In this document: piece after piece, positions 12,733 through 22,858 of the stretch
Layout of the letters: every line of letters starts with the position of its first letter
Numbering within the stretch: position 1 is the stretch's first letter
Source: Lacipirellulaceae bacterium
Lineage (GTDB): Bacteria; Planctomycetota; Planctomycetia; Pirellulales; Lacipirellulaceae
Assembly (NCBI GenBank): GCA_040218535.1
Contig: JAVJRG010000008.1
Span: forward strand, 230,320-294,319
DNA length: 64,000 nucleotides
Direction: 5' to 3'
Translations under genes and position numbers: made by a program
The notes under the pieces: model-generated
Told to the model about the DNA's origin: nothing
Databases searched by the model: none
What the model saw: only the letters and a program-made list of their open reading frames with translations

Positions 12733-12930
12733 TCGTTACTTCCTGGGAAAGATTGTCTGAGCCTCGACTCCTTCCCAGCGTTGAAATCGCGGGGATTCTT
12801 TGCGTTTCTGTTGCCAGACTGCTATCCTAACCCAAACCCGTGGCTCTTCAGTTCTTTCCGCGGAATACTCATCAAAACGAACTTGTGAAACTCCGACTCA
12901 TTCGGAGCACAAACGTGGGAGGTTGCACCC

Positions 12931-13518
12931 GTGCCCAAGATTGCTTGTCCTGGCTGTAAGAAGCAGTACCAATTACCCGACACTGCCGTGGGGAAGACGG
13001 CTACCTGTAAGAAGTGCGGCAAGAAGTTCCGCATCGGCAAACCGAAGCCAAAGCAACCCGTTCTCGCGTCTCAGCAGGCAGTCGCCGCCAAAGCGAAGTC
13101 ACCTGCGAAACCGGAAGCCAAACCGGTCGCGAAATCCCCAGCACCCGTAGCAGCGGACGCGAGTGATTCATTCTGGGACGATACGTTAACTAGCGAGGCC
13201 AGCTCACTTGCCGCAACTTCCGCTGTTGCACCTGCGGTTCCAGCGGCATCGGGAGGATTCTCAACGCGGAGCACCGCTGCGCTTCCGCCGAGCAAAGCCA
13301 AGCCCGACAAAAAGAAAAAGAAGAAAAAGAAAAAAGTCGTCTGGGGATTCGACTGGGGCAAAGCGGCGTTAGGCGCTGGGACGCTGATCGTCGGCGGCGG
13401 GCTGACCTACTTCAGTTGGACCGCCAGAGGTCGTATCTCAAGGGGTTCCGCCGGATTGGCAATCGGTGGGCTATTCTTGATGCTCAACGGTCTCATGGGC
13501 GAAGAAGGCATCTGGTAG
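12931..13518 (+). CDS. Zinc-ribbon (MJ0042-type) membrane protein
   Basis: A 195-aa protein starting at GTG. The N-terminus (residues 1-36) is a zinc ribbon with CPGCKKQY and CKKCGKKF, typical of the MJ0042 family domain. Then follows a long Ala/Pro/Lys/Ser-rich linker ending in a run of lysines (about residues 125-135), and a C-terminal pair of hydrophobic segments (LGAGTLIVGGGLTYF and GSAGLAIGGLFLMLNGLMG) that could form two membrane helices. The role is unknown; similar proteins are widespread in planctomycetes. Confidence 0.75.
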   Translation: MPKIACPGCKKQYQLPDTAVGKTATCKKCGKKFRIGKPKPKQPVLASQQAVAAKAKSPAKPEAKPVAKSPAPVAADASDSFWDDTLTSEASSLAATSAVAPAVPAASGGFSTRSTAALPPSKAKPDKKKKKKKKKVVWGFDWGKAALGAGTLIVGGGLTYFSWTARGRISRGSAGLAIGGLFLMLNGLMGEEGIW

Positions 13519-13532
13519 CCGATCTTCAATAT

Positions 13533-14267
13533 CTACCGAACGCTGTAGAGATAATCATGGTGCGACATTTGTTCGACGATTTCGTAACGGTCGGAGAGGA
13601 AGTCGTTGACCTCATCAAAGTAGGTTGCCTCGACAAGAATGTACTTGGGCTGATAACGCTCCAGGTTCAAGCCTTTTAGCACAGGCAGTTCGTAGCCTTC
13701 GACGTCGAGGGAAAAAAAGTCAATCCTAGGGAGCGGGCTCTCGCTCTCTGCGGACATGGCGTCGAGGATCGATTCCAAAGTCCGCGCTGGAACTTGCACG
13801 GACTTGGTTTGTTCAAGCTGCTGAACGGCGACGCCTTTCTCCAAGTGCTCCTGCTGCTCATCTTGGGTCTTTCGAGCGCCTTCAACAAGAGACATGAGAT
13901 TCGCACAGTGAATCTCAATCGTCGGATCAGGAAAGTCTGGGGCCACCAATCCGCAATGCTCCACACGCGAACGCTTTCGCTCTTTCAAGCATGCTTCATA
14001 AAGTTCTGGTACGGCTTCTATTAGCAAGCCTCGCCATCCCAGCATTTTTTCTAGGTAGTACGTGTTGCTCTGCGTGTAGCCATCATTCCCGCCCGCTTCA
14101 ATAAAGAATCCGTCCTTAAAATCGAGATACTTGGCCAGCTTATCATCCAGGTTATTCAAGGAAGGCCGCGAGTACTTGGCATTGCCCATTGCCTCGAAGA
14201 GCCGCCGGCGGAAAAGTTTGGTTGGCCTGCGCGAAGAAAGCGTATGCCGATCGAAAAGCGTATTCAT
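13533..14267 (-). CDS. FkbM family methyltransferase
   Basis: A 244-aa SAM-dependent methyltransferase. The SAM-binding loop is FIEAGGNDGYTQSNT (about 54-68) with the following acidic strand GLLIEAVPE, and the family C-terminal motif IDFFSLDVEGYELPVLKGL is near 180-200. FkbM enzymes methylate hydroxyl groups of sugars or secondary metabolites. No glycosyltransferases or polyketide genes are nearby, so the substrate is open. It is convergent with the zinc-ribbon gene, with only 14 bases between them. Confidence 0.85.
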   Translation of the reverse strand: MNTLFDRHTLSSRRPTKLFRRRLFEAMGNAKYSRPSLNNLDDKLAKYLDFKDGFFIEAGGNDGYTQSNTYYLEKMLGWRGLLIEAVPELYEACLKERKRSRVEHCGLVAPDFPDPTIEIHCANLMSLVEGARKTQDEQQEHLEKGVAVQQLEQTKSVQVPARTLESILDAMSAESESPLPRIDFFSLDVEGYELPVLKGLNLERYQPKYILVEATYFDEVNDFLSDRYEIVEQMSHHDYLYSVR

Positions 14268-14338
14268 GTGCTTGCTCTTGAGGCGAGATGGTCGTTCGAA
14301 AGCAAGCTAGCGGGGAAGCGATTCTCAAGCAAGATCAG

Positions 14339-16309
14339 CTACTGGCGGGCCCCTTGGACCCCCTCCATTGCAGTTTCATCTCGCAAGCGGCGGTTTCTCG
14401 ATGGCTGGGGTCGAACCGTGGGCACTGGCTCGAATGATCGAGGGTTTCCAGGGTTGGAAATCGACCGAACGCCTCGCAACCGCCCCGCAGGCTGCGGCCT
14501 GTTGAGCACCACTGGCGAGGGAGTTTGAGCGGCAGTCACATTGCCGGCGGTGTCACGTACTTCCACTTTGAGATAGAAACGGTCGGGCACATGCCGCTCA
14601 ATCCGCCATGCGTACTGGCCACTATTCTCTAATCCGGTCGCCACCGTGGACCACGGACCATCGGGATTGGAACTGTAGAAGAGTCCGATGGGGCGTCGCT
14701 CAAGGTTGGTATCCGCTGCCGCCCACTGAATCAGCAGGTTGTCTGCCAGGGGACCACGACCGATCTCCGCGGAAACGAGCTCAGCCGTCGGGGCATGGAG
14801 ATCGACGCGGACGGTCATTTCGGGGGAATCTCCTGCTCGTGGTATCGGAGCAGCGGCGCCGTTCGCGCCGTCGACGAGAATCTTCAGACCAAACGTCCCT
14901 GAGCCCGGCACCGTCACACGGATCGGGCTGCGGTTATCGTCGTCTACCGCATAGTTGTTCCAAGTCTGCCCGCCGTCGCGTGTGCCCCAGATCTCCACAC
15001 GCGAGACTCCCCAGCGTCCGACCGTCTCCAAGTCGTACTCGACGTCGAAAGTTCGCGAACTGACGAGCATCGCCGGCAAATTACTAAGTTCAGCCGGCGA
15101 AAGCCAGCCGCCATCTTCGACGATTGGATTAGCTTCCATTTGGTGACGATAAGGTGCCGGAGTCAGCTCGTCACGAGGAACATCCTGAGGATCGACGGCA
15201 CTCCGATTAAACCGATCGTTCACCAGCAAGGCCGGAGCCCCATCACGTTCTCCACCGGCTTGCGTCTTCGCCGTACGAGCTTCCATAAAAGGGTTCACTT
15301 GCTCGTTGGGACTGCCCGTATAAGCGTTCTGAAAAGGTGGCGCCCCTTCAGTATCGAATCGCGATCGCTCATTCGCAGGAACACGCACTGTCGGTAAGGG
15401 TTTGTGATCGCGTGGTTGGTTCAGCGCGGGCCATTCAAGATCAGGAGCTCGATTGCCGCGACTTTGCGAAATTCGATCTCCTGTTTGAGCTTCGCCCAGA
15501 GAAGGTCCACTTCCTTGGAAAGGATCAGTGATGTCGCCTCGACGATCAGGCTCATAGTCCGCTGGTGAGGGAGCACGCATTGGCTCAGGATTATTGAAAC
15601 GGAACGCGGAGGCCTCTTCGGCTTGAGCAGCCGCGTTTGCAAAGACTTGGTTGCCTGCCTTGTCAGCGACAACAGCTCGAACTTTAAGGCTCTCCGACTC
15701 ACTCTCGAATCTCGCTCGGCCCATGAGGCGATCGTCCTGAGTCACATCAGCGGCTGGCAGTTGAAGTGGCCGCCAAGTGCCATTGTCCATTTGTAACTCG
15801 ATGCGTAACGAATCCGCTTTTAAGTTTGCGTCACGGGCTGAGTAGCGAAGCATCGCCTGTCGGCCATCGTGCGTAAACGCAAGTTTCAGTTGTGGTTTCT
15901 CCGTATCGACGATCAAACGAATCTGCGGTTTGATCTCACCCGACGGCCAAGCGTTACCACGTCGATCAACCATCTGCACAGCAAACCAGTACTGACCGTC
16001 GGCAGGGCAGTGATAACTAAAACCCCGCAAGTTGGCTTCTGCTTCTTGAAGCGTCACCCATTGGTTCGTTGAGTTCCGCGACATCAGAAGTCGCACTTGT
16101 TCAACCTCGCTCGCCAACGGGTCGTTTGGATTCACCTGATACGGTAGTAAGAAGATGCGCTTTGCCAGATAAGTTGGCTGCAATTCAGGAGGCTCAATAG
16201 GAAAGCGTGCTGCCCAGCAAGGCGGAGAGGTCGCCAAGATGATTGCTACGATCGCGCACGTTCCTCGCACAGAGGGCGAGTTCAGCAGCGTTCGTCGTAG
16301 TAAATTCAT
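14339..16309 (-). CDS. Secreted multi-domain protein of unknown function
   Basis: A 656-aa protein with a signal peptide (hydrophobic residues ~17-33, CWAARF). It contains several beta-sandwich-like segments with repeated phrases such as YWFAVQMVDRRGN, VRAVVADKAGN and YLKVEVRDTAGN, typical of fibronectin/Ig-like domains that follow one another. The stretch ~230-390 is low-complexity and charged. The central part has VEYDLETVGRWGVSRVEIWGTRDGGQTW, a segment often seen in planctomycete secreted proteins. No enzyme motif was found; an envelope or matrix role is inferred. Confidence 0.7.
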   Translation of the reverse strand: MNLLRRTLLNSPSVRGTCAIVAIILATSPPCWAARFPIEPPELQPTYLAKRIFLLPYQVNPNDPLASEVEQVRLLMSRNSTNQWVTLQEAEANLRGFSYHCPADGQYWFAVQMVDRRGNAWPSGEIKPQIRLIVDTEKPQLKLAFTHDGRQAMLRYSARDANLKADSLRIELQMDNGTWRPLQLPAADVTQDDRLMGRARFESESESLKVRAVVADKAGNQVFANAAAQAEEASAFRFNNPEPMRAPSPADYEPDRRGDITDPFQGSGPSLGEAQTGDRISQSRGNRAPDLEWPALNQPRDHKPLPTVRVPANERSRFDTEGAPPFQNAYTGSPNEQVNPFMEARTAKTQAGGERDGAPALLVNDRFNRSAVDPQDVPRDELTPAPYRHQMEANPIVEDGGWLSPAELSNLPAMLVSSRTFDVEYDLETVGRWGVSRVEIWGTRDGGQTWNNYAVDDDNRSPIRVTVPGSGTFGLKILVDGANGAAAPIPRAGDSPEMTVRVDLHAPTAELVSAEIGRGPLADNLLIQWAAADTNLERRPIGLFYSSNPDGPWSTVATGLENSGQYAWRIERHVPDRFYLKVEVRDTAGNVTAAQTPSPVVLNRPQPAGRLRGVRSISNPGNPRSFEPVPTVRPQPSRNRRLRDETAMEGVQGARQ

Positions 16310-16679
16310 GACAGTGTTGGGGCTCGCTCCAGTTTTGTTATCTCGTGGAATCAGTCTGAGCCATTCCGTCTGTAGCCGCAGTGCTACGCACAGCCGGACG
16401 GTGACGGATTGAGGTGGACTTCTCGCGCATTGTCCACGGTTTCTGGACCTATCGCTCTCTATCGGAGCTTCCCAATCATCGCTTCCAGTGATAATCCGCT
16501 AGTCCGTCAACTCGACCACCCTGGTTAAACCTTGACGACTGAGGGACTTATGTCGCTGCCGTAGGCGTTGTCGATTAGGCACACTCGTCTGGACTGTTTT
16601 TTCAGGGCGGTCAATAATGAGTACTGCGGCGGTGCTAATCGTGGGGCAGGGCACTTGATGAGAGAACAGGGAAACAACC
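16310..16679. other. Gene-free stretch
   Basis: About 370 bases between the divergent secreted-protein and SHOCT-like genes. It should hold both promoters, but I could not place a convincing -35/-10 pair. No repeat family or structured RNA was recognised. Confidence 0.4.
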
Positions 16680-16940
16680 GTGTCATTGAATGAAGTTGCC
16701 GGAGGCCTGGTACGCTCGCTGCTTTGGTTTGCTGTCATTTTTGCCCTGGTCGCGGTTGCGATCCAAGTTGCCAAGAAATTCCGTGGTCGCAGCTCGGAAG
16801 AAGAAGCGTTCGACTCCAGCGAAGCGATGACGAACTTTCGCGACTTGCATGCACGTGGGGGCTTGAGTGACGAGGAATACCAGCACATCAAGAAGAAACT
16901 TGCTAGCGAGGTACGTAGCTCGCTGAATAAAGATGCGTGA
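16680..16940 (+). CDS. Small membrane protein with SHOCT-like end
   Basis: An 86-aa protein beginning at GTG. Residues ~10-30 are one hydrophobic helix (LLWFAVIFALVAVAIQVA). The C-terminal half, FRDLHARGGLSDEEYQHIKKKLASEV, has the pattern of the SHOCT domain (short C-terminal domain: Gly-Leu-[ST]-x-E-E-[YF]), which is thought to mediate oligomerisation. Function unknown. Confidence 0.65.
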   Translation: MSLNEVAGGLVRSLLWFAVIFALVAVAIQVAKKFRGRSSEEEAFDSSEAMTNFRDLHARGGLSDEEYQHIKKKLASEVRSSLNKDA

Positions 16941-17420
16941 CCTGTCAGGCTGTCAAACTCTAACTTCCATAACACTTGAGACAATGTCGGCACTTACGAC
17001 GGTGCCATCGCTTAACCCGGTCCAACTGCCTAAGACCACGTATGCCAGCAGAACCGCCTGACGCGGTTGTTCAACACCACCAAACAGAGGTGATGGCCAC
17101 AAACGCTAGCGTCGATGACACACCTTGAACAAGAGATTTATCGCGGAACGAATCCGATTCGAACGGGTTTCGCTTCCCGTGCGTAACAAACACCACCATG
17201 AAACGCTCAACCAATTGAGCAGCTCGAGCTAGACGCGACATGGACGATTCGGTCTAGCCCACAAAGTTTACCAGAGAGCAAAACTCGCGAGTGCGTTCCT
17301 CCCCCGCCGGCGAGATTGACTGACGGCAACTCCTTCGAGCAACACGAATCTACGAAGATCCGCGACTGACGCTGGGACGGCGATGACCCAGCGACACCGC
17401 ACATGACGAAGGAGCAGATT
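16941..17420. other. Gene-free clpX leader with tRNA-like arms on the minus strand
   Basis: About 480 bases without a gene. On the minus strand near 17130-17220 are a D-arm-like sequence GCTCAATTGGTTGAGC and a T-arm-like CCCGTTCGAATCGG, but a matching acceptor stem and a proper five-pair anticodon stem are missing. This is either a decayed tRNA or an unrelated structured region. The remainder should include the clpX promoter, which I could not place. Confidence 0.3.
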
Positions 17421-18701
<1,281 letters not shown>

Positions 18702-18813
18702 TCACCAACCGCAAACGGAGTAGAACCATCGAAGGAGCGAGTGACGTTCAAGCCATCTGGCAGTGGCCTCTGGCCTAACCAGTGTGGACTCTCAAGTCAC
18801 AATTCGCCAAGTG

Positions 18814-18857
18814 AAAACGGGCCCCTGGGATGTATTTCCCAAGGGTCCGTTTTTTTG
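18814..18857 (+). terminator. Rho-independent terminator after clpX
   Basis: AACGGGCCCCTGGGA pairs with TTCCCAAGGGTCCGTT, followed by a run of seven T. The stem is long with one small bulge; it lies about 110 bases after the clpX stop. Confidence 0.85.
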
Positions 18858-18877
18858 TGCGAGCTCGCAGTCCCATC

Positions 18878-18903
18878 TAGCCCGCGAGCTACGCCTCGCG
18901 CGG
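18878..18903. repeat. Palindromic repeat, TAGCCCGCGAG family
   Basis: TAGCCCGCGAGCTACGCC then TCGCGCGG forms a hairpin. A near copy is at 44806-44831 just inside the accA side of the mobile element. Confidence 0.6.
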
Positions 18904-18925
18904 AGAGACCCAGTACAATCTACGT

Positions 18926-19864
18926 ATGCAAACTATCAGCATACCCACCAACGGCCACTACGACCTTGAGTCCACCTTCTACCTCCTCTCAATGGGCACC
19001 GCCGATCCGTGCCTGCAGCGTGACTCGCCGACGCAGCTTCGCTACACGCTTCACACTCCAGCCGGCCCCGCAGGAGTGAAGGTTCATCACGAGAGCGAAG
19101 AACTTCAAGTCACAACTTTCGGTGATGGTGCCGAGTGGCTCATCCCACATCTGCCCAACATGTTCGGCGTGAACTACCAACCGCCAACCATCGACGCGCC
19201 GCCCAAGCTCGCCCGTATTGCCAAAGAATACGAAGGCATGCGAATAGTCCGGCTACCAGCCATCTCCACACGCTTGGTGCAAATTATCTTGCAGCAACTC
19301 GTCAGCTTCCGCGACGCTTGCCACAGTTGGCGAAAGCTTGTCCACAAGTATGGCAAACCGGTCCCCAACGAACCCGACCTCTACTTCCCGCCTTCGCCAG
19401 ATGTTCTCAATAAGCTGGTCTCCCACCAATTTATCGAGTGCGGCGCGCTCCCCAGACTCGGCCAAACGGTCGTTGAGTGTATGAAGAGAGCGGGGCGGAT
19501 TGAAAAGCTGTGGAACGCTGGCACCGACGATGATCAAGAAGCAGGCGACGCCGCCAATCGCACCTGCGAGTTACTGGATAAACTCTCCGGCATCGGTCCC
19601 TGGACGGTCGGCTTCCTCCGCGGCGCTGGCCTCGGCGATGCCGACGCCGTCATCCCCGGCGATTACAGCCATCCCAGCCAAGTCGCCCACTTCTTCGGAG
19701 CCAGCGAAGAACAGGCTCGCCAAGCCGACGATGCAAAGATGCTCGAACTTCTCGAACCCTACCGCCCGCATCGTTTCTACGCGTTGTCGCTCATTATCAA
19801 GGGCTCACCAAGGTTGCCCCGTCGCGGGCCGAAGCGGCGGAGTATTCGCGAGCGGTTTCGGTAG
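18926..19864 (+). CDS. DNA-3-methyladenine glycosylase II-like (HhH-GPD)
   Basis: A 312-aa protein of the AlkA/OGG1-like helix-hairpin-helix superfamily, which removes alkylated bases in base-excision repair. The helix-hairpin-helix is LSGIGPWTVGFLRG (about 225-238), followed after ~15 residues by AVIPGDYSHP, where the Asp is the expected catalytic residue. The N-terminal domain is AlkA-like beta. The Lys typical of bifunctional OGG/Nth lyases is not at the HhH, so it is probably monofunctional. The exact lesion is not known. Confidence 0.8.
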   Translation: MQTISIPTNGHYDLESTFYLLSMGTADPCLQRDSPTQLRYTLHTPAGPAGVKVHHESEELQVTTFGDGAEWLIPHLPNMFGVNYQPPTIDAPPKLARIAKEYEGMRIVRLPAISTRLVQIILQQLVSFRDACHSWRKLVHKYGKPVPNEPDLYFPPSPDVLNKLVSHQFIECGALPRLGQTVVECMKRAGRIEKLWNAGTDDDQEAGDAANRTCELLDKLSGIGPWTVGFLRGAGLGDADAVIPGDYSHPSQVAHFFGASEEQARQADDAKMLELLEPYRPHRFYALSLIIKGSPRLPRRGPKRRSIRERFR

Positions 19865-19882
19865 TTCAGGCCATAGTTGCCT

Positions 19883-20296
19883 TCAATAAGTCGCAATGAC
19901 TAAACGACTCAAAGCAAAGAAAGTCCAGAACACCAGAACACCCAACGCGGCTAAAATAGTCATAAAATTAACGAAGGCTTTTGAACGTTGGTAGCTGCAT
20001 AAAATGCAGATGGTCGAAGCATACAATCCGATAATCGCTGCAAGCAGTATTGCGATGCGAAGCTGTTCAAATGGCAGCTGATTCACTAGAATTTCCTTGC
20101 CGCTTAAGAGATCAAGCATGAGCAGCAATGACAGTCCGATCAGCGAAAAAGCTGTGGCATAGCGTGACAGTAGTAGGGTTGCTTTATGCCTTTTATTGGG
20201 TTTTTCGTCTACGCGATCATCTTTGCTCCTGAACCAATCAACTGCCCAGAGTGTTCCAAGAAGCAGTACACCGGGCAGCCAAATTATGGCAGTCAT
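19883..20296 (-). CDS. Small integral membrane protein of unknown function
   Basis: About 137 aa if translation starts at the ATG at 20296; longer starts up to 20371 are possible. Four hydrophobic segments are visible (AIIWLPGVLLLGTLWAV, FSLIGLSLLLMLDLL, IAILLAAIIGLYASTICIL, FMTILAALGVLVFWTFF). Base composition is visibly more AT-rich than the neighbours. It is convergent with the glycosylase gene. I do not recognise a family. Confidence 0.5.
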   Translation of the reverse strand: MTAIIWLPGVLLLGTLWAVDWFRSKDDRVDEKPNKRHKATLLLSRYATAFSLIGLSLLLMLDLLSGKEILVNQLPFEQLRIAILLAAIIGLYASTICILCSYQRSKAFVNFMTILAALGVLVFWTFFALSRLVIATY

Positions 20297-20471
20297 AGCG
20301 AAATAATTCCCTAGCAGGCAATTACCGGGCAGTTGCATTGATAAGTCGCTTCGTAGTCGATCTAGGAGCACTGGAGTTTTACAGAATCGATTAGTGGAAA
20401 CACCATTTCGACTTAGTTCAGATCTTCAAAACTCTGTGGCCTCCGCGTTTCTGCGCGAGACCTTCCCGCTA

Positions 20472-21461
20472 TCAAGGCAATTGAGCCACCTGCCCATCCG
20501 CCTTCGCCCCCAGATACTGGAACAACTGGTGGTCAATGTCTTCGTTCAGAAATCTCACGGCGTTATCACCCATCATGATGTTGACGCCGTCGGGGTGCAG
20601 GCTCTTGAAGCCTTGTGACATGTTCCAATTCTCGCGACTACGGCAACCATTGCCCGGCTCATCGCCATGTTCGCAAGTGTTGTAGTTGATCGGGACCAGC
20701 GTCGTCAGGTAGCCTTGTCCGCTAATCGTCCACAGCCAACCATGGGCGGCGTGGCCGTTGCAGTAGGCACGTGTCTCGCTGAAGAAAACTGTGTTTGAGA
20801 GGCCGTCCGTCACTTCGCGGAAGCGAGAATAGACACTGTCGTGACGATGGAATGGGCCGGCAAAGTTGTGGGGGTCGTCGTTGTCGTGGTGCGGGGCGAG
20901 CGCGTATTCATTCCAATCTTCGTACTCGGAGCAGGAAAAGCGATCCTCACGATTGATCATCGCCGTGGGGCCTTTACTCGCGACGTAGTTGCTCACGGGG
21001 AATTCATAACCGGATGTTGGGCCTTCGCCCTGAGTCGTCGGGCAAATAAATCCGGGGACCGGAGTCGTGGCGATCAGTGTGCCGTCGGGGTACTCCTGAT
21101 AGTCCACGTCCTTGGTGCGATCGACGGCGTCGTACACGTTTTGTAGTTCGAGGTAGGGCAGCAGGAACAACAGCGTGTTGCCGCGCTGGTAGCCGTCCTC
21201 TCCATGTGCCCAGATCGCACCACGAGGAAGTCGTTGTTCGCGATCATGAAACTGATGCACGGCAATGCCAAGCTGTCGTAAGCGACTGGAGCACTGGGCT
21301 CGCCTCGCCGCCTCACGCGCCGCTTGCACCGCAGGTAAAAGTAACGCAACCAGAACGCCGATAATGGCTACCACTACCAACAGCTCAACGATGGTGAAGC
21401 CTTGCGGAGCAACGTTATTTCTGGAGTCTTCTCGATCAGCGATTGAACGATCATTACCCAT
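20472..21461 (-). CDS. DUF1559 domain protein with type IV pilin-like N-terminus
   Basis: A 329-aa protein of a family hugely expanded in planctomycetes. The prepilin cleavage/methylation motif is GFTIVELLVVVAIIGVLVALL (about 21-41), followed by the long N-terminal helix AVQAAREAARRAQC. The C-terminus carries the family His-x-Asp-Gly pattern, SLHPDGVNIMMGDNAVRFL. These proteins are thought to be exported pseudopilins. Here the prepilin motif is preceded by about 20 residues, a normal leader length for the family. Confidence 0.92.
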   Translation of the reverse strand: MGNDRSIADREDSRNNVAPQGFTIVELLVVVAIIGVLVALLLPAVQAAREAARRAQCSSRLRQLGIAVHQFHDREQRLPRGAIWAHGEDGYQRGNTLLFLLPYLELQNVYDAVDRTKDVDYQEYPDGTLIATTPVPGFICPTTQGEGPTSGYEFPVSNYVASKGPTAMINREDRFSCSEYEDWNEYALAPHHDNDDPHNFAGPFHRHDSVYSRFREVTDGLSNTVFFSETRAYCNGHAAHGWLWTISGQGYLTTLVPINYNTCEHGDEPGNGCRSRENWNMSQGFKSLHPDGVNIMMGDNAVRFLNEDIDHQLFQYLGAKADGQVAQLP

Positions 21462-21544
21462 GAAGGAAGTATATCACCGCAGTCTTCTCCGCCGCAAATC
21501 CGAGCGGAAGGCGATGGTCTCTTCGGGAATCCGTGGCAACAAGC

Positions 21545-22654
21545 TCAGACCAACTCTTTCAAAACAGATAACCCTCGCTCCAAAGTTTCTTCACTCGCCG
21601 CGTAAGAGATTCGAAAGTGCGTGTCACGTTCACTAAAGATACCGCCGGGGATGATGAGCAGCTCGTTCTCGATGGCCCGCCGCACGAACTCCTCACCGGT
21701 TTCATTCGATGGCACTTTGGGGAACACATAGAAAGCCCCACCAGTCGGGTTCACTTCGTAGCCCGCATCGCGGAGACCGCTCACGACAAAGTCACGTCGC
21801 TTAGCGTACTCTGCCGCTTGTTCGCTCATATCAACGTCTAATGCGGCAAGCATCGCGTGTTGTAACGCGTGCGGTGCACAGACAAAGGTGTACTGCTGGA
21901 TCATCGTCATCTTGTCGATAATTGCCGAGGGACCGTGCACCCAGCCCAGCCGCCAGCCGGTCACGCCGTAGGTTTTGCTGAACCCGTCGACGACAATTGT
22001 TTGCTCGTTGTGAACGGCCGGGGAGGGCAGGACACCGTCATAGCAGAACTGACGATAGATCTCGTCGGAGAGCAAGGCGATGTTCTGCTCGGCAGCCAGT
22101 TCCGCGATCGCCTTCACTTCCTCTTCGCTCGCGACGACTCCCGTTGGATTTGCCGGGCTGTTCAACAGGATCAGCTTTGTCTTCGGTGTGATCGCAGCAG
22201 CGACCTTCTCGACGTCGACGCGAAAGTCGGGATAGGTATCCACCATCACCGCCTTGCCGCCGACCATGCCGACGAGAGCCGGATACATGACAAAGTAAGG
22301 ATCGAAGCAAACCACTTCGTCGCCGGGGTCGATCATCGCCATCATCGTCAGCACCAACGCGCCGCTGGTGCCTGAAGTGACCAACACGCGGCGATCCTCG
22401 TGCTGGTACTGTTTATCTACTCGCGCCTGCAACGCTTCCCGCAGCGGCGGAATCCCTTGCGTCAGGCTGTAGCCGTTCTTGTCACTACAAATCGCCTCGC
22501 AAGCGGCTTCTTTGATCTGCTGTGGCACAGGAAAGTCCGGCTGCCCGATCGACAGATTGATCGGATTCTCCATCTTTGCCGCCAAGTCAAAAACCTTGCG
22601 GATGCCAGAGCTATCAAAGTGAGCAGTGCGTTCTGCTAGCCAGGGATGCGACAT
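21545..22654 (-). CDS. PLP-dependent aminotransferase, class I/II (aspartate aminotransferase-like)
   Basis: A 369-aa fold type I aminotransferase of AspC/AAT-like type. The PLP lysine is K227 in VDGFSKTYGVTGWRLGW; the glycine-rich/PLP contact TSGTSGALVL, the NPTG motif SPANPTG (about 166-172) and LSDEIY are present. It transfers an amino group between an amino acid and a 2-oxo acid; substrate (aspartate, aromatic, or other) cannot be decided. The EamA gene lies upstream on the same strand. Confidence 0.88.
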   Translation of the reverse strand: MSHPWLAERTAHFDSSGIRKVFDLAAKMENPINLSIGQPDFPVPQQIKEAACEAICSDKNGYSLTQGIPPLREALQARVDKQYQHEDRRVLVTSGTSGALVLTMMAMIDPGDEVVCFDPYFVMYPALVGMVGGKAVMVDTYPDFRVDVEKVAAAITPKTKLILLNSPANPTGVVASEEEVKAIAELAAEQNIALLSDEIYRQFCYDGVLPSPAVHNEQTIVVDGFSKTYGVTGWRLGWVHGPSAIIDKMTMIQQYTFVCAPHALQHAMLAALDVDMSEQAAEYAKRRDFVVSGLRDAGYEVNPTGGAFYVFPKVPSNETGEEFVRRAIENELLIIPGGIFSERDTHFRISYAASEETLERGLSVLKELV

Positions 22655-22710
22655 CGACTTTTCTTATCTGATGAAAGTTCTGTTGCGTGTTCAATTAGAG
22701 GCCTGTGTTT

Positions 22711-22858
22711 TGGACACGGATTTCACGGATGCCACGGATTGCCTTGAAGTCGATTGACGTAAGACTTCGAATTGAAATAACGAACCAATTCAGACAGGCG
22801 TCTGCTTTTCTAACTTATCTGTGAAATCCGTGTCCCGACTTGTCGGGATGTCCAAAAC
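22711..22858. repeat. Palindromic repeat overlapping the EamA 3' end
   Basis: GGACACGGATTTCACGGAT on the left and CTGTGAAATCCGTGTCC on the right form an inverted repeat. The right arm and the next palindrome (CCCGACTTGTCGGG) lie inside the EamA reading frame and encode its last residues. Confidence 0.75.

Noticed and set aside
17120-17220. A functional tRNA-Asn (GTT) on the minus strand
   Set aside because: TTGTTAC could be an anticodon loop, but nine extra bases separate it from the D-arm and no acceptor stem pairs.
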